From contig NZ_JAAMQI010000019.1 in assembly GCF_013523165.1 (NCBI RefSeq), positions 1-64,000 on the forward strand: 64,000 nucleotides of DNA, in the 5' to 3' direction. This document shows, piece after piece, positions 36,856 through 47,930 of the stretch. Position 1 is the stretch's first letter. Every line of letters begins with the position of its first letter. Below the pieces are notes generated by a model. That model was not told the origin of the DNA, ran no database searches, and saw nothing but the letters and a program-made list of their open reading frames with translations. A program made the translations under genes and the position numbers. The DNA comes from Pseudomonas entomophila. GTDB lineage: Bacteria; Pseudomonadota; Gammaproteobacteria; Pseudomonadales; Pseudomonadaceae.

Positions 36856-39621
36856 TCAGTGTGCTTCGTCCCAGTTGGAGCCGGTACCGACCTCCACCAG
36901 CAACGGCACGTCGAGCTGCGCGGCGCCACTCATGTGGACACGGATTTCCCGGCTGACCTGTTCGACCAGGTCCTCGCGCACCTCCAGCACCAGTTCGTCG
37001 TGCACCTGGAGAATGACGCGCGCGTCCAGCCCGCTGTCTTCCAGCCAGTGGTCCACCGCGACCATGGCGCGCTTGATGATGTCGGCCGCGGTGCCCTGCA
37101 TGGGCGCGTTGATCGCGGTGCGTTCGGCGCCCTTGCGCAGCGAAGGGTTCTTGGCATTGATGTCCGGCAGGTACAGGCGACGGCCGAAGAGGGTCTCGAC
37201 GAAGCCTTGCTCGGCGGCCTGCTTGCGGGTGCGGTCCATGTAGGCCAGCACACCTGGGTAGCGCGTGAAATAACGGTCGATGTAGTCCTGGGATTGCTTG
37301 CGATCGACACCGATCTGACGTGCCAGGCCGAACGAACTCATGCCATAGATCAGCCCGAAGTTGATCGCCTTGGCGCTGCGCCGCTGATCGTGGGTCACCT
37401 GCTCGAGTTCGACGCCGAACACCTCGGCCGCCGTGGCACGGTGCACGTCCAGGTCATTGCGAAACGCATGCAGCAGCCCTTCGTCCTTGGCCAGGTGCGC
37501 CATGATGCGCAACTCGATCTGCGAATAGTCGGCGGCCAGAAGACGGTAGCCCGGGCTGGCGACGAACGCCTGGCGGATACGGCGGCCCTCGGCGGTCCGG
37601 ATGGGAATGTTCTGCAGGTTCGGATCGCTCGACGACAATCGCCCGGTCGCGGCCACGGCCTGGTGGTACGAGGTGTGGATACGCTGGGTACGTGGGTTGA
37701 TCTGCTCGGGCAGGCGATCGGTGTAGGTGCTCTTGAGCTTGCTCAAGGTACGGTACTGCGTCAGGACCTTGGGCAGCGGGTAGTTCTGCTCGGCCAGTTC
37801 GGTCAGCACCGCCTCGGCCGTGGAGGCCTGCCCCTTGGCGGTCTTGCTCAGCACCGGCATGCCGAGCTTTTCGTAGAGAATCGCCCCCAGCTGCTTGGGT
37901 GAGCCGAGGTTGAACGTCTCGCCGGCGAGGTCGAAGGCTTCGCGCTCCAGCTCGGCCATCTTCAGGCCCAGCTCCTGACTCTGCACCGCCAGCGGCGCAG
38001 GGTCGACCAGCGCGCCCTGGCGTTCGATCTTGGCCAGCACCTGCACCAGGGGCATCTCGATGTCCATCAGCACCGGCTCCAGGCTCGGCGTCTTCGCCAT
38101 CCGCGTCTGGAAGACCTGGTGCAGGCGCAGGGTGATGTCGGCGTCTTCCGCGGCATAGGGCCCGGCCTTGTCCAGCGGGATCTGGTTGAAGGTCAGCTGT
38201 TTGGCGCCACGGCCGGCGATGTCTTCGAAGGCGATGGTCTTGTGGCCCAGGTACTTGAGCGCCAGGCTGTCCATGTCGTGCCGGGTGGCCGTGGAGTCCA
38301 GCACGTACGATTCGAGCATGGTGTCGTAGGCGACGCCGCGCAGCTGGATACCCTGCGCCGGGTCACCGCCCAGTGCGCAGTTGGCGAGGATGTTGATGTC
38401 GTACTTGGCGTTCTGCGCGACCTTGGCCTTGGCCGGGTCTTCCAGCAAAGGCTGGAGCGCGCGCAGGACCGTGTCACGGTCGAGCTGGGCCGGGGCGTCG
38501 GGGTAGTCATGGGTCAGCGGCACATAGGCCGCCTCGTGCGGCTCGACCGCGAACGACACGCCCACCAGTCGCGCCTGTTGGGCGTCCACGCTGGTGGTCT
38601 CGGTGTCGAAGGCGAACAGCGGGGCCTGGCGCAGTTTTTCCAGCCAGGCGTCGAAGCGTGCCTGGTCGAGCACGGTCTCGTAGTTCGGCTCGACCAGGGC
38701 CTGCGGCGCTTCGGCAGGCTCCAGCGCCGTGCCGGCCTGCGCGGCTTCACGCTGCAGATCGGCGATCCAGCCCTTGAACTCCATCTCGGTGTACAGCGCC
38801 AGCAACGCGTCGCGGTCAGGCTCGACGCACACCAGCGCATCGACCTCGATGTCCAGCGGCACGTCGATCTTGATGGTCGCCAGTTCGTAGGACATGAACG
38901 CCGCGTCGCGGTGCTCCTCGAGTTTGGCAGGCAACCCCTTGGCGCCACGGATGGGCAGCGCGGGCACCTTGTCGAGGTTGTCGTAGAGATCACGCAGCCC
39001 ACCGCCGATACCGGTCAACAGGCCCACGGCCGTTTTTTCGCCCACCCCCGGCACGCCTGGGATGTTGTCGACCTTGTCGCCCATCAGCGCCAGGAAATCG
39101 ATGATGTGCTCGGGGCCGACGCCGAACTTCTCGCGCACGCCGTCGATGTCGAGCACGCTGCCGGTCATGGTGTTGACCAGGGTGATGTGGCCATCGACCA
39201 GTTGTGCCATGTCCTTGTCGCCGGTCGAGATGATCACCGGGCGACCCGCTGCGGCACTGCTGCGCGCCAGGGTGCCGATCACGTCGTCGGCCTCCACGCC
39301 CTCCACGCACAACAAGGGATAGCCCGAGGCACGCACGCTGGCGTGCAGGGGCTCGACCTGCAGGCGCAGGTCGTCCGGCATCTTCGGCCGATTGGCCTTG
39401 TACTCGGCGAACAGGGTGTCGCGGAACGTACCGCCTTTGGCGTCGAAGACCACGGCGAACAGGCTGTCCGGGTACTGCCGGCGCAGGCTCTTGAGCATGT
39501 TCAGCACGCCCTTGACCGCACCGGTGGGCAGGCCCTTGGAGGTGGTCAGCGGTGGCAGCGCGTGGAAGGCCCGGTACAGATAGGACGAACCGTCCACCAG
39601 GACGAGAGGGGGTAGGCTCAT
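36856..39621 (-). CDS. polA: DNA polymerase I
   Basis: A 921-residue polymerase. An N-terminal 5' nuclease ([47 protein letters not shown]) is followed by a proofreading domain with intact exo motif [11 protein letters not shown] and KYDINIL, and a polymerase domain with motif [17 protein letters not shown], motif [21 protein letters not shown] and motif [12 protein letters not shown]. It repairs DNA and removes Okazaki primers. ATG at 39621 ([11 protein letters not shown]) follows AAGGTTGA; an earlier in-frame start would add 20 residues not seen in the family. Confidence 0.97.
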   Translation of the reverse strand: MSLPPLVLVDGSSYLYRAFHALPPLTTSKGLPTGAVKGVLNMLKSLRRQYPDSLFAVVFDAKGGTFRDTLFAEYKANRPKMPDDLRLQVEPLHASVRASGYPLLCVEGVEADDVIGTLARSSAAAGRPVIISTGDKDMAQLVDGHITLVNTMTGSVLDIDGVREKFGVGPEHIIDFLALMGDKVDNIPGVPGVGEKTAVGLLTGIGGGLRDLYDNLDKVPALPIRGAKGLPAKLEEHRDAAFMSYELATIKIDVPLDIEVDALVCVEPDRDALLALYTEMEFKGWIADLQREAAQAGTALEPAEAPQALVEPNYETVLDQARFDAWLEKLRQAPLFAFDTETTSVDAQQARLVGVSFAVEPHEAAYVPLTHDYPDAPAQLDRDTVLRALQPLLEDPAKAKVAQNAKYDINILANCALGGDPAQGIQLRGVAYDTMLESYVLDSTATRHDMDSLALKYLGHKTIAFEDIAGRGAKQLTFNQIPLDKAGPYAAEDADITLRLHQVFQTRMAKTPSLEPVLMDIEMPLVQVLAKIERQGALVDPAPLAVQSQELGLKMAELEREAFDLAGETFNLGSPKQLGAILYEKLGMPVLSKTAKGQASTAEAVLTELAEQNYPLPKVLTQYRTLSKLKSTYTDRLPEQINPRTQRIHTSYHQAVAATGRLSSSDPNLQNIPIRTAEGRRIRQAFVASPGYRLLAADYSQIELRIMAHLAKDEGLLHAFRNDLDVHRATAAEVFGVELEQVTHDQRRSAKAINFGLIYGMSSFGLARQIGVDRKQSQDYIDRYFTRYPGVLAYMDRTRKQAAEQGFVETLFGRRLYLPDINAKNPSLRKGAERTAINAPMQGTAADIIKRAMVAVDHWLEDSGLDARVILQVHDELVLEVREDLVEQVSREIRVHMSGAAQLDVPLLVEVGTGSNWDEAH

Positions 39622-39696
39622 GAGCAGAATCAACCTTTTCGACGGGTCCGGCGCTAGAATGGCCAGAATCATTGACAACAAAGGGACAAGGTTATC

Positions 39697-39984
39697 ATGC
39701 GCTCATTCAATCGCCTGTTATTGCTCGGTCTGCTGGTCACCCTGCCAGTCGTCGCCCAGGCGGCGGACGATGCGCCCTCGGCCGACCCCGAGGTGACCAT
39801 TCGCACGGAAGGCGACCGCACCATCCAGGAGTACCGGGAGAACGGTTTCCTGTACGCCATCAAGGTCACGCCCAAGCATGGCAAGCCCTATTTCCTGGTA
39901 CGCGCCGACGGCACCGACGCCAACTTCATCCGCTCCGACCAACCCGACATGCTGATCCCCGCCTGGAAGATCTTCGAGTGGTAA
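39697..39984 (+). CDS. DUF2782 small periplasmic protein
   Basis: A 95-residue protein: signal peptide (residues 1-22, ending AQAAD), then a short domain with [32 protein letters not shown] and IPAWKIFEW, typical of DUF2782. ATG at 39697 behind ACAAGG. Divergent from polA and 66 bp upstream of thrB, so probably co-transcribed with it. Function unknown. Confidence 0.85.
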   Translation: MRSFNRLLLLGLLVTLPVVAQAADDAPSADPEVTIRTEGDRTIQEYRENGFLYAIKVTPKHGKPYFLVRADGTDANFIRSDQPDMLIPAWKIFEW

Positions 39985-40050
39985 AGTGAGGCGCTTTCAC
40001 ATCAACTCGGCGCCGTCGAACAGAGGCGCCCCCATGAGCTTTCTTTCATC

Positions 40051-41001
40051 ATGTCCGTCTTCACGCCCCTGACCCGGCCGCAACTGGAAACCTTCCTGGC
40101 ACCCTATGGCCTGGGCCGCCTGCTCGATTTCCAGGGCATCGCCGCCGGTACCGAGAACAGCAATTTCTTCATCAGCCTGGAACAGGGGGAGTTCGTGCTG
40201 ACGCTGGTCGAGCGCGGCCCGGTCGAGGACCTGCCGTTCTTCATCGACCTGCTGGACGTGCTGCACGAAGCCGACATGCCGGTGCCCTATGCCTTGCGCG
40301 ACGGTGCCGGCAACGCGTTGCGCGAGGTCGCTGGCAAACCGGCGCTGCTGCAGCCGCGCCTGTGCGGCAAGCACATCAAGACGCCCAACACCCAGCATTG
40401 CGCCCAGGTGGGCACGCTGCTGGCGCACATCCACCTCGCTACCCGCGAGCGCATGCTCGAACGCAAGACCGATCGGGGACTGGCCTGGATGCTCGAAGCC
40501 GGTGCCGACCTGCTGCCGCGCCTGGACGCCGGTCAGCGTCGGTTGCTGCAGGCCACGCTCGACGAGATCGTCGCGCATCGCGCGCAGATCCTCGCCTTGC
40601 CCCAGGCCAACCTGCATGCCGACCTGTTCCGCGACAACGTGATGTTCGAGGGGACTCACCTGACGGGTGTGATCGACTTCTACAACGCCTGTTCCGGGCC
40701 GATGCTGTATGACATTGCCATCACCTTGAACGATTGGTGCTGCACGGCGGATGGCCGCCTCGACCTGCCACGCGCTCAGGGCCTGCTCGGTGCCTATGCG
40801 GCCCTGCGGCCCTTCACCGCCGCAGAGGCCGAACTGTGGCCCGTCATGCTGCGCGTGGCCTGCGTACGGTTCTGGCTGTCACGCCTGATCGCGGCCGAGT
40901 CATTCGCCGGCATGGACGTGATGATCCACGACCCGTCGGAGTTCGAGGTGCGCCTGGCGCAACGGCAAGAGGTCGTGGTGAGGTTGCCATTCGCGCTGTA
41001 A
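40051..41001 (+). CDS. thrB: Homoserine kinase (aminoglycoside-phosphotransferase-like type II)
   Basis: A 316-residue kinase that phosphorylates homoserine on the way to threonine. It has the APH fold rather than the GHMP fold: GIAAGTENSNFFISLEQGEFVLTLVE (nucleotide loop and Lys region), LPQANLHADLFRDNVMF (Brenner motif with catalytic Asp) and GVIDFYNACSGPMLYDIA (metal-binding Asp). Length and motifs match Pseudomonas ThrB. ATG at 40051. Confidence 0.9.
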   Translation: MSVFTPLTRPQLETFLAPYGLGRLLDFQGIAAGTENSNFFISLEQGEFVLTLVERGPVEDLPFFIDLLDVLHEADMPVPYALRDGAGNALREVAGKPALLQPRLCGKHIKTPNTQHCAQVGTLLAHIHLATRERMLERKTDRGLAWMLEAGADLLPRLDAGQRRLLQATLDEIVAHRAQILALPQANLHADLFRDNVMFEGTHLTGVIDFYNACSGPMLYDIAITLNDWCCTADGRLDLPRAQGLLGAYAALRPFTAAEAELWPVMLRVACVRFWLSRLIAAESFAGMDVMIHDPSEFEVRLAQRQEVVVRLPFAL

Positions 41002-41041
41002 GACATCGCTCACGCCGATGCAGGCGATGACGGGTCGGACG

Positions 41042-41145
41042 TCATCGCGGGCAAGCCCGCTCCCACAAGCTGCTTGCGCAGCCATGCCTACACTGGCGGC
41101 TGCAGAGATCTGGGTGGGAGCTGGCTTGCCAGCGATAGGGCCCTG
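41042..41145. repeat. Inverted pair of REP elements
   Basis: A reverse copy (CGGGCAAGCCCGCTCCCACAA, 41049-41069) and a forward copy (GTGGGAGCTGGCTTGCCAGC, 41115-41145) lie 45 bp apart in the thrB-znuA gap, a BIME-like arrangement between convergent genes. Confidence 0.8.
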
Positions 41146-41277
41146 TCAGGCGCCGGATCGGCTGCGATGAGGTCCGCAGAGCCCGTCCAGGCAGTCGCCT
41201 CTCGCTGTCAGCCAATTTGATGGATCAGTCGCACCAGCTTACGGCTTGAAGGGCGCGACTCTCTGCTTCCCACTCTT

Positions 41278-42228
41278 TCAAAGCGATTCCAGGCATCCCG
41301 CCAGCCCGGTCCCCAGGTTCTCCAGCAGTCGCTCGTAGCCCATGGCATCCACCGGGTCGGTGCCACCGAGCGCATCGAGCTCCGCCAGGCGCACCGGCAG
41401 GCCTGCCGTCAGGGTCTCGGCCAGGCGAGGGCGCATGGGCGGCTCGCTGAACACGCAGGTCTTGCCTACCGCTTGCAGACGCTGGCGCATCGCAGCCACG
41501 TGTTGAGCACCGGGTTGGACCTCCGAAGCCACGCTGAACACGCCCGTGTGCTTGAGGCCGTAAGCCGCCTCGAAATAGTCGAATGCTTCGTGGAAGACGA
41601 AGTACGGCTTGTCGGCCACCTTCGCCACACGGGCCTGGATGCGGCGATCCAGCGCGTCCAGGCGTTCGACGAACGCCGCCAGGTTCGCCTGGTAGCGTGC
41701 CGCATGGGCAGGGTCGACCTGCGCCAGGTCGGCAGCCATCTTCGCGGCGATCACGCGTGCATTGGCGGACGAGAGCCACAGGTGAGCATCCAGGCTGCCC
41801 GGCCGGTGGTCATGGTCGTGTTCGTCGTGGCCGTGTGCAGCATCATGGTCATGCCCATCATGATCGCCCTCGTGCGAATGGCTGTCCTCCCCGAAATGGC
41901 GCAGCGTCAGGCCAGGCAGTGACTGCACGGCGACAGTGGTCTTGCTGCGGCTGTCCAGTACCCGTGGCAGAAAGCCCTCCATGTCAGGGCCGATCCAGTA
42001 CAGCAGGTCGGCCTCGCCCACCCGGCGCATGTCCGAAGGACGCAACGCATAGTGATGGGGAGACGCACCCGGCGGCAGCAGCACATCGGGTGTACCCACC
42101 CCGTCCTGTACGGCGGCGGCGATCTGCTGCAAGGGCTTGATGCTTGTCAGGACGCGTACGTCGGCTTGAGCGTTCAGGGCCGTGAACGACCCGAGGAAAG
42201 CGACGAAGAGAACCAGTAATCGGGACAT
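41278..42228 (-). CDS. znuA: Zinc ABC transporter substrate-binding protein ZnuA
   Basis: A 316-residue periplasmic zinc-binding protein. A signal peptide (residues 1-22) is followed by zinc ligands in ASPHHYALRPSDM, SLDAHLWLSS and FVFHEAFDYFEAAYG. Between them lies a histidine-rich loop (about residues 115-140, many HD/HDH units) that samples zinc. Delivers Zn2+ to ZnuCB. Divergent from zur with a shared 67-bp operator region. Confidence 0.93.
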   Translation of the reverse strand: MSRLLVLFVAFLGSFTALNAQADVRVLTSIKPLQQIAAAVQDGVGTPDVLLPPGASPHHYALRPSDMRRVGEADLLYWIGPDMEGFLPRVLDSRSKTTVAVQSLPGLTLRHFGEDSHSHEGDHDGHDHDAAHGHDEHDHDHRPGSLDAHLWLSSANARVIAAKMAADLAQVDPAHAARYQANLAAFVERLDALDRRIQARVAKVADKPYFVFHEAFDYFEAAYGLKHTGVFSVASEVQPGAQHVAAMRQRLQAVGKTCVFSEPPMRPRLAETLTAGLPVRLAELDALGGTDPVDAMGYERLLENLGTGLAGCLESL

Positions 42229-42256
42229 GGTGCATACTCGAAAGGGCCAAAAACGG

Positions 42257-42269
42257 GTAACATAATAAC
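42257..42269. promoter_or_regulatory. Candidate Zur box between znuA and zur
   Basis: GTAACATAATAAC at 42257-42269 is a partial dyad (GTnA...TnAC) like the AT-rich Zur boxes of Pseudomonas, positioned to control both znuA and zur-znuCB. Match is approximate. Confidence 0.5.
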
Positions 42270-42295
42270 GTCTCTGCCTGGAATCGTCGCTCCCC

Positions 42296-42781
42296 ATGTC
42301 CATCACGCCGCTGGCCCATCGTCCCCACGACCACTCCCACTGCGTCCATAGCGCGCTGTCCGAAGCCGATGCCATCTGCACACGCCAAGGCCTGCGGTTG
42401 ACCGCGCTGCGCCGCCGTGTGCTGGAGCTGGTCTGGCAGAGCCACAAGCCGTTGGGCGCCTATGACATCCTCGCAGTGCTGAGCGAACAGGATGGTCGTC
42501 GTGCAGCGCCGCCAACGGTCTACCGCGCCTTGGACTTCCTGCTGGACAATGGCCTGGTGCACCGCATCGCCTCGCTCAATGCCTTCATCGGCTGCAGCCA
42601 TCCGGAACATCCCCACCAGGGCCAGTTCCTGATCTGCCGGATGTGCCACATCGCCCTGGAGCTGGAGCAGGAAAGCATCAGCGGCGCCATCGTCAGCAGC
42701 GCCAAGGCCGTGGGGTTCACGGTCGAAGGGCAGACGGTGGAAGTGGTCGGCGTCTGCGCCAGTTGTCGGAGCGCAGCATGA
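42296..42781 (+). CDS. zur: Zinc uptake regulator Zur (Fur family)
   Basis: A 161-residue Fur-family repressor. Winged-helix DNA-binding domain with [28 protein letters not shown] and [21 protein letters not shown]. Metal ligands: His-rich start of the second domain ([15 protein letters not shown]), and two cysteine pairs, ICRMCH and VCASC. Represses znu genes when zinc is ample. Its TGA overlaps the znuC ATG (ATGA). Confidence 0.93.
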   Translation: MSITPLAHRPHDHSHCVHSALSEADAICTRQGLRLTALRRRVLELVWQSHKPLGAYDILAVLSEQDGRRAAPPTVYRALDFLLDNGLVHRIASLNAFIGCSHPEHPHQGQFLICRMCHIALELEQESISGAIVSSAKAVGFTVEGQTVEVVGVCASCRSAA

Positions 42782-43551
42782 GCGAGGCGCTCATCCGTCT
42801 CGACCAGGTCGGTGTCACGTTCGCAGGCGAGGTGGTGCTCGACGCCATCGACCTGAGCGTCGCGCCGGGTCAGATCGTCACCTTGATCGGCCCCAATGGC
42901 GCTGGCAAGACCACCTTGGTGCGCAGCGTGCTCGGCCTGCTCAAGCCGCACCGCGGCACGGTCTGGCGCCGGCCACGCCTGCGCGTGGGCTACATGCCGC
43001 AAAAGATCCAGGTAGACCCGACACTGCCGCTGTCGGTGCTGCGCTTCCTGCGCCTGGTACCGGGTGTGGACCGGGCCGCCGCGCTGGAGGCCTTGCGCGA
43101 GGTCGGGGCTCAACAGACCATCGACAGCCCGATCCAGACGGTGTCCGGCGGTGAAATGCAGCGTGTGCTGCTGGCCCGGGCGCTGCTGCGCAAGCCGGAA
43201 CTGCTGGTGCTCGACGAGCCGGTACAGGGCGTCGATGTGGCCGGTCAATCCGAGCTGTACAGCCTGATCACCCGGCTGCGTGATCGCCATGGCTGCGGCG
43301 TGCTGATGGTCTCCCATGACCTGCACCTGGTGATGAGCACGACCGATCAGGTGGTCTGCCTGAACCGGCACGTCTGTTGTTCGGGCCATCCCGAGCAGGT
43401 CAGCGGCGACCCGGCCTTCGTCGAGCTGTTCGGCCATCACGCGCCCAGCCTGGCCGTCTACCACCATCACCACGACCACAGCCATGACCTGCATGGTTCG
43501 GTCATCACGCCTGCGCCCCACGTTCATGGAGATCATTGCAAGCATGGCTGA
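42778..43551 (+). CDS. znuC: Zinc ABC transporter ATPase ZnuC
   Basis: A 257-residue ABC ATPase. Walker [10 protein letters not shown], signature [15 protein letters not shown], Walker [14 protein letters not shown]-loop VSHDLH. A histidine-rich C-terminus ([13 protein letters not shown] and [10 protein letters not shown]) is typical of ZnuC. ATG at 42778 overlaps zur; the end overlaps znuB by 8 nt. The three genes are one operon. Confidence 0.94.
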   Translation: MSEALIRLDQVGVTFAGEVVLDAIDLSVAPGQIVTLIGPNGAGKTTLVRSVLGLLKPHRGTVWRRPRLRVGYMPQKIQVDPTLPLSVLRFLRLVPGVDRAAALEALREVGAQQTIDSPIQTVSGGEMQRVLLARALLRKPELLVLDEPVQGVDVAGQSELYSLITRLRDRHGCGVLMVSHDLHLVMSTTDQVVCLNRHVCCSGHPEQVSGDPAFVELFGHHAPSLAVYHHHHDHSHDLHGSVITPAPHVHGDHCKHG

Positions 43552-44326
43552 TTTTCTACTGTATGCCCTGCTTGCCGGGCTGGCCCTGGCCGTGGTGGCC
43601 GGCCCGCTGGGTTCGTTCGTGGTCTGGCGGCGCATGGCCTATTTCGGCGACACCTTGTCCCATGCCGCGCTGCTCGGCGTGGCGCTGGGCTTCGCGCTGG
43701 ACGTCAGCCCTACGCTGGCGGTGACCATCGGTTGCCTGCTGCTGGCACTGGCCCTGGTCACCTTGCAGCAGCGCCAGCCGCTGGCGTCCGATACGCTGCT
43801 GGGCATCCTGGCCCCCAGCACGCTGTCGCTGGGCCTGGTCACCCTGAGCCTCATGCACGATGTGCGCATCGACCTGATGGCTTACCTGTTCGGCGATCTG
43901 CTGGCCATCAGCCCGACCGACCTGGGCTGGATCCTGGGTGGCAGTGCGCTGGTACTGGCGCTGCTGGTCGCGCTGTGGCGTCCGTTGCTGGCCGTCACGG
44001 TGCACGAGGAACTGGCCAGGGTCGAAGGGCTGCCGGTCGCCGGGTTGCGCCTGGCCCTGATGCTGCTGATCGCGGTGGTGATCGCGGTGGCCATGAAGAT
44101 CGTCGGTGTGCTGCTGATCACCTCGCTGCTGATCATTCCGGCCGCCACGGCGCAGCGCCATGCCCGTTCGCCCGAGCAGATGGCCTTTGGGGCCAGTGTG
44201 CTGGGCATCGTCGCGGTCTGTGGCGGGCTGGCGATGTCCTGGTTCAAGGACACCCCGGCCGGGCCGTCGATCGTGGTCTGTGCGGCAGTGCTATTCTTGG
44301 TGAGCCTGGCCCTGCCCAAGCGATGA
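43544..44326 (+). CDS. znuB: Zinc ABC transporter permease ZnuB
   Basis: A 260-residue inner-membrane permease of the ABC-3 family with about eight helices. Family motifs [26 protein letters not shown] and [23 protein letters not shown] (read across the last third). ATG at 43544 overlaps the znuC end, giving coupled translation. Confidence 0.93.
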   Translation: MADFLLYALLAGLALAVVAGPLGSFVVWRRMAYFGDTLSHAALLGVALGFALDVSPTLAVTIGCLLLALALVTLQQRQPLASDTLLGILAPSTLSLGLVTLSLMHDVRIDLMAYLFGDLLAISPTDLGWILGGSALVLALLVALWRPLLAVTVHEELARVEGLPVAGLRLALMLLIAVVIAVAMKIVGVLLITSLLIIPAATAQRHARSPEQMAFGASVLGIVAVCGGLAMSWFKDTPAGPSIVVCAAVLFLVSLALPKR

Positions 44327-44329
44327 ATA

Positions 44330-44348
44330 GGGTGCGCGCGGCGCACCC
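44330..44348 (+). terminator. Stem-loop after znuB
   Basis: GGGTGCGC (44330-44337) pairs with GCGCACCC (44341-44348) across GCG, directly after the stop. No T-tract immediately after the stem. Confidence 0.5.
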
Positions 44349-44450
44349 TGCAACCTTTCGTCCGCGCCTGTGTCAACAAGACCTGTTCCCGAGCGTGTGT
44401 ACCTGGGTGTAGACTTGCTCGCTTTTTTGCGCAATCAGAGAGTCGCAGGA

Positions 44451-45164
44451 ATGAAGCCGTTCGCTACCCGTTATCTGCTCCTTGCCGTCTTTTCCCTGCT
44501 ACTGGCGGCGTGTTCCCATGCGCCGGTCGAGCCTGCGTCCGCACCACCGCAGGCGGATCCCTGGCAGCAACTGCAGGACAGCATCACCCGCAACGAGCTG
44601 GCCACGGCGGAAGACCAGTTGAGCACCCTGCAAGCGCAGGCGGCCGATGACGAACGCCTGGAGTCCTTCCAACGGCAACTGGCCGAAGCCTACCTGCAAC
44701 GCAGCCAGATCGTCCTGCAGAAGGGCGACGTCAACGCGGCCGCCACGGCCCTGGCCCGTGCGCGCACGTTGATGCCGCAGGCGCCGGCGCTGACCGGCGG
44801 TACCAACGGTGCCCTGGTGCATGCACGCAAGGCCGAGCTGGAAAAGGCCGAAGCCGCCTTGAAGGCCGCCGAATCCAAGCCCCAGGCCCGGGTGATCGAC
44901 CCGACCGCCCCCAGTACTGTGATCGCGCTGGAAACCACCGACATCCAGGCCATGCGCCGCCAGCTCGATGCGATCGCTGCCGACGTGGTGAATTACCAGT
45001 GCGAAGTGGTGTTCCAGGTGCCGCGCAAGCAGGATGCACCTTGGCTCAAGACCTTGCTGCGCAAGCGCGTGGCGCAGATCGACCCTGACTTTGCACTGCG
45101 TCAGCGGCACGAAATTCAGCGTGCGTTGCCGGCGCAGGTGGTGTTGGTACCGCACCAGCAGTAA
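44451..45164 (+). CDS. Conserved lipoprotein, PA5502-like
   Basis: A 237-residue protein with lipobox LLLAACSH (Cys21). The middle (about residues 45-125) is TPR-like: NELATAEDQLSTLQAQAADD and LQKGDVNAAATALARARTLMPQAP. A coiled segment (ARKAELEKAEAALKAAESK) and a C-terminal domain with two basic stretches follow. No known function. ATG at 44451 after CGCAGGA. It follows zur-znuCB by 124 bp, the same place as PA5502 in P. aeruginosa as I recall. Confidence 0.8.
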   Translation: MKPFATRYLLLAVFSLLLAACSHAPVEPASAPPQADPWQQLQDSITRNELATAEDQLSTLQAQAADDERLESFQRQLAEAYLQRSQIVLQKGDVNAAATALARARTLMPQAPALTGGTNGALVHARKAELEKAEAALKAAESKPQARVIDPTAPSTVIALETTDIQAMRRQLDAIAADVVNYQCEVVFQVPRKQDAPWLKTLLRKRVAQIDPDFALRQRHEIQRALPAQVVLVPHQQ

Positions 45165-45171
45165 GGACGCC

Positions 45172-45444
45172 TGAACGGGCCCTATCGCTGGCAAGCCAGC
45201 TCCCACCAGGGCCAGTACAACCTGCCAGAAAGCACAGGCTACACACCCTCCTGTGGGAGCAGGCTTGCCCGCAATGCAGGCGGCGCCTGAACGGGCCCTG
45301 TCGCTGGCAAGCCCACCAAAGCCATTACAGCCCGCCAGAAAGCACAGGCTACACACCCTCCTGTGGGAGCGGGCTTGCCCGCAATGCAGGCGACGCTTGA
45401 ACGGGCCCTGTCGCTGGCAAGCCCACCCCCCACCAGAACCAGTA
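45172..45444. repeat. Tandem 110-bp REP-containing repeat
   Basis: A unit starting GCCAGAAAGCACAGGCTACA at 45224 recurs at 45334 (period 110 bp), each carrying an inverted pair of REP cores. A partial left unit (45172-45223) and a truncated third (45444) flank them. The 398-bp gap 45165-45562 has no gene. Confidence 0.85.
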
Positions 45445-45485
45445 CAGCCTGCCAATCAACGAACGCGCTCCTCACAAACGAACAA

Positions 45486-45558
45486 TGGCCGCCCGAAGGC
45501 GGCCACTGCACGAATACCCTGTCGAAGCGCCGAACCGCTCAACGCGATCGGCGCTTCG
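45486..45558 (-). terminator. Double stem-loop downstream of katE
   Basis: CGAAGCGCCGA/TCGGCGCTTCG (45523-45533 with 45548-45558) begins 4 bp after katE. A second stem TGGCCGCC-TTCG-GGCGGCCA (45486-45505, minus strand) runs into TTGTTCGTTTG. The second is the likelier terminator. Confidence 0.7.
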
Positions 45559-45562
45559 TCGG

Positions 45563-47707
45563 TTACGCTGGGATGGCTTCGGCTGCCGCCTCACGCGCCC
45601 AGACGCGGTGCTCCAGCAGCACCTTGACGAATGCATCCACGGTTTTCTGGTCGTCGCCCAGCAACAGGCCCTTGTCCTGCTGCAGACCCAGGCTGTCGAG
45701 CAGATCCTTGGCGCCGCTGGCCAGCCCCATCGGCTTGAGGTGCTTGTATGCCTCCAGCAGGTAGTGCTTGGCCAGACCGCTACCCGCCAGGGCCTTGATC
45801 GCCGCATCACCGGCCGGCACCCACAGGCCGTCGATCATCACCGACGGCATGCCTTCCATCGACGCATCCACCGGCAGCTGTTTGCCTTCGGCCGTCTTCA
45901 CCGGCGCCGAGGAGGGGCCGAGCAACAGCACACGGGCGCTCTGGGCCTCGAAAGCCTTGACCAGGCGATCGACGCTGGCGCCTTCCACGCCATTGGCCAC
46001 CAGGATGCCGATCTTGCGGCCCTTGATGCCGACGGAGCCGGGGTGGTTCATCTGGCTCAGGGCCGGCGAGGTGGTCAGGCTCGGTTGCTTGACGTCCACG
46101 GTGCCTTGGGTCGGCGCCGGCAGACCCAGGTTCTCGGCCACGGCAGCGGCCAGGTCGAGGTCGATGTTGGCGAGGATCTCGTTGACCTGACGTGCACGGA
46201 TGTATTCGCGCTCCACCTTGCCCAGTTCGAAGCTGTAGGCCTTGATGATGTGCTGCTGCTCGTTCGGGCTCATGCTCTTGTAGAACAGGCGCGCCTGGGA
46301 GAAGTGGTCGCTGAACGAGTCGCTGCGCTCGCGGACCTTGCGTGCGTCGATGCGCTCCTGGTACGTCTCGAAGCCACCGTCGCGTGCGGCCGGCGGGGTT
46401 TCCTTCGGCCAGCCGCCGTCGATCGAGTTCGGCTCGTAGGCCGCACGGCCCTTGTCGATGGTCATGCGGTGCATGCCGTCGCGCTGGCCATTGTGGTTGG
46501 GCGAGACCGGGCGGTTGATCGGGATCTCGTGGAAGTTCGGGCCGCCCAGGCGGCTGATCTGGGTATCGGTGTAGGAGAACAGACGCCCTTGCAGCAGCGG
46601 GTCGTTGGTGAAGTCGATACCAGGCACGATGTGGCCGGGGCAGAAGGCGATCTGCTCGATCTCGGCGAAGAAGTTGTCCGGGTTGCGGTTGAGCACCATC
46701 TTGCCCAGGGGCGTTACCGGTACCAGCTCTTCAGGGATGATCTTGGTCGGGTCCAGCAGGTCGAAGTCGAACTTGTGCTCGTCGGCTTCCGGCACGATCT
46801 GCACGCCCAGCTCCCACTCGGGGTAATCGCCCGTCTCGATCGCTTCCCACAGGTCGCGGCGGTGGTAGTCGGTGTCCTTGCCGGCCAGCTTCTGGGCTTC
46901 GTCCCACAGCACCGAATGCACGCCCTGCTTGGGCTTCCAGTGGAACTTGACGAAGGTGGCCACGCCGTCGGCGTTGATCAGGCGGAAGGTGTGCACGCCG
47001 AAGCCTTCCATCATCCGCAGGCTACGCGGAATGGCGCGGTCGGACATGGCCCAGACGACCATGTGGGCCGACTCCGGCACCAGCGAGACGAAGTCCCAGA
47101 ACGTGTCGTGGGCCGAGCCCCCGGTCGGGATCTCGTTGTGCGGTTCGGGTTTGACCGCGTGCACGAAGTCCGGGAACTTCAGCGCGTCCTGGATGAAAAA
47201 CACCGGCATGTTGTTGCCGACCAGGTCGAAGTTGCCTTCGTCGGTGTAGAACTTGACGGCGAAGCCACGCACGTCGCGCACGGTGTCGCCGGAACCACGC
47301 GGCCCCTGCACGGTGGAGAAACGCACGAAGACCGGCGTAGTCTTCTCGGGGTCTTGCAGGAAGCCGGCCTTGGTCAGCTCGGCATGGTTACCGTAGCTCT
47401 GGAAGTAGCCGTGGGCGCCGGTGCCACGGGCATGGACGATACGCTCCGGGATCCGCTCGTGGTCGAAGTGGGTGATCTTCTCGCGCATGATGAAGTCTTC
47501 GAGCAGCGACGGCCCGCGCGCACCGGCCTTGAGCGTGTTCTGGTTGTCGGAGACCTTCACGCCCTGGTTGGTACGCAGTGCCTGGCCAGTGGCATCGCTA
47601 CGGAACGCTTCGAGCGTCTGCAGTTTCTCATTGGTGTTGGCACGATCCGGCGTCTGTGTGCCGGCGAGCTCGCTGTGCTTGGGTGTATCCGTGTGCTTAC
47701 TGGCCAT
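45563..47707 (-). CDS. katE: Large-subunit catalase HPII
   Basis: A 714-residue haem catalase. The core contains [14 protein letters not shown] (catalytic His), [32 protein letters not shown], and the proximal tyrosine region [18 protein letters not shown]. The C-terminal 150 residues form the class I amidotransferase/DJ-1-like domain ([20 protein letters not shown]) that marks large-subunit catalases. ATG at 47707 follows GGGGAGAG; upstream in-frame codons add non-conserved sequence. Detoxifies H2O2, normally in stationary phase. Divergent from metN. Confidence 0.95.
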   Translation of the reverse strand: MASKHTDTPKHSELAGTQTPDRANTNEKLQTLEAFRSDATGQALRTNQGVKVSDNQNTLKAGARGPSLLEDFIMREKITHFDHERIPERIVHARGTGAHGYFQSYGNHAELTKAGFLQDPEKTTPVFVRFSTVQGPRGSGDTVRDVRGFAVKFYTDEGNFDLVGNNMPVFFIQDALKFPDFVHAVKPEPHNEIPTGGSAHDTFWDFVSLVPESAHMVVWAMSDRAIPRSLRMMEGFGVHTFRLINADGVATFVKFHWKPKQGVHSVLWDEAQKLAGKDTDYHRRDLWEAIETGDYPEWELGVQIVPEADEHKFDFDLLDPTKIIPEELVPVTPLGKMVLNRNPDNFFAEIEQIAFCPGHIVPGIDFTNDPLLQGRLFSYTDTQISRLGGPNFHEIPINRPVSPNHNGQRDGMHRMTIDKGRAAYEPNSIDGGWPKETPPAARDGGFETYQERIDARKVRERSDSFSDHFSQARLFYKSMSPNEQQHIIKAYSFELGKVEREYIRARQVNEILANIDLDLAAAVAENLGLPAPTQGTVDVKQPSLTTSPALSQMNHPGSVGIKGRKIGILVANGVEGASVDRLVKAFEAQSARVLLLGPSSAPVKTAEGKQLPVDASMEGMPSVMIDGLWVPAGDAAIKALAGSGLAKHYLLEAYKHLKPMGLASGAKDLLDSLGLQQDKGLLLGDDQKTVDAFVKVLLEHRVWAREAAAEAIPA

Positions 47708-47930
47708 TTTCGGCTCTCCCCATCGGTATTCAGGCCGCCCATTCGGACGTTGTCCAGCTAGTGACTGATGGGGCCGGGCAAGCGTTCCGTCGGACATGCC
47801 AACCGTCGCGTGATGCCCACGCCTGGGGTTCAGCCTCAAATAAATGCTAAGACCGTCTGACGGAAAAGGCTAAAATGCGCCACCCGGCCTACCGCCGACC
47901 TCCATTCATGCGCCCCACAAGGTTCGCTAA

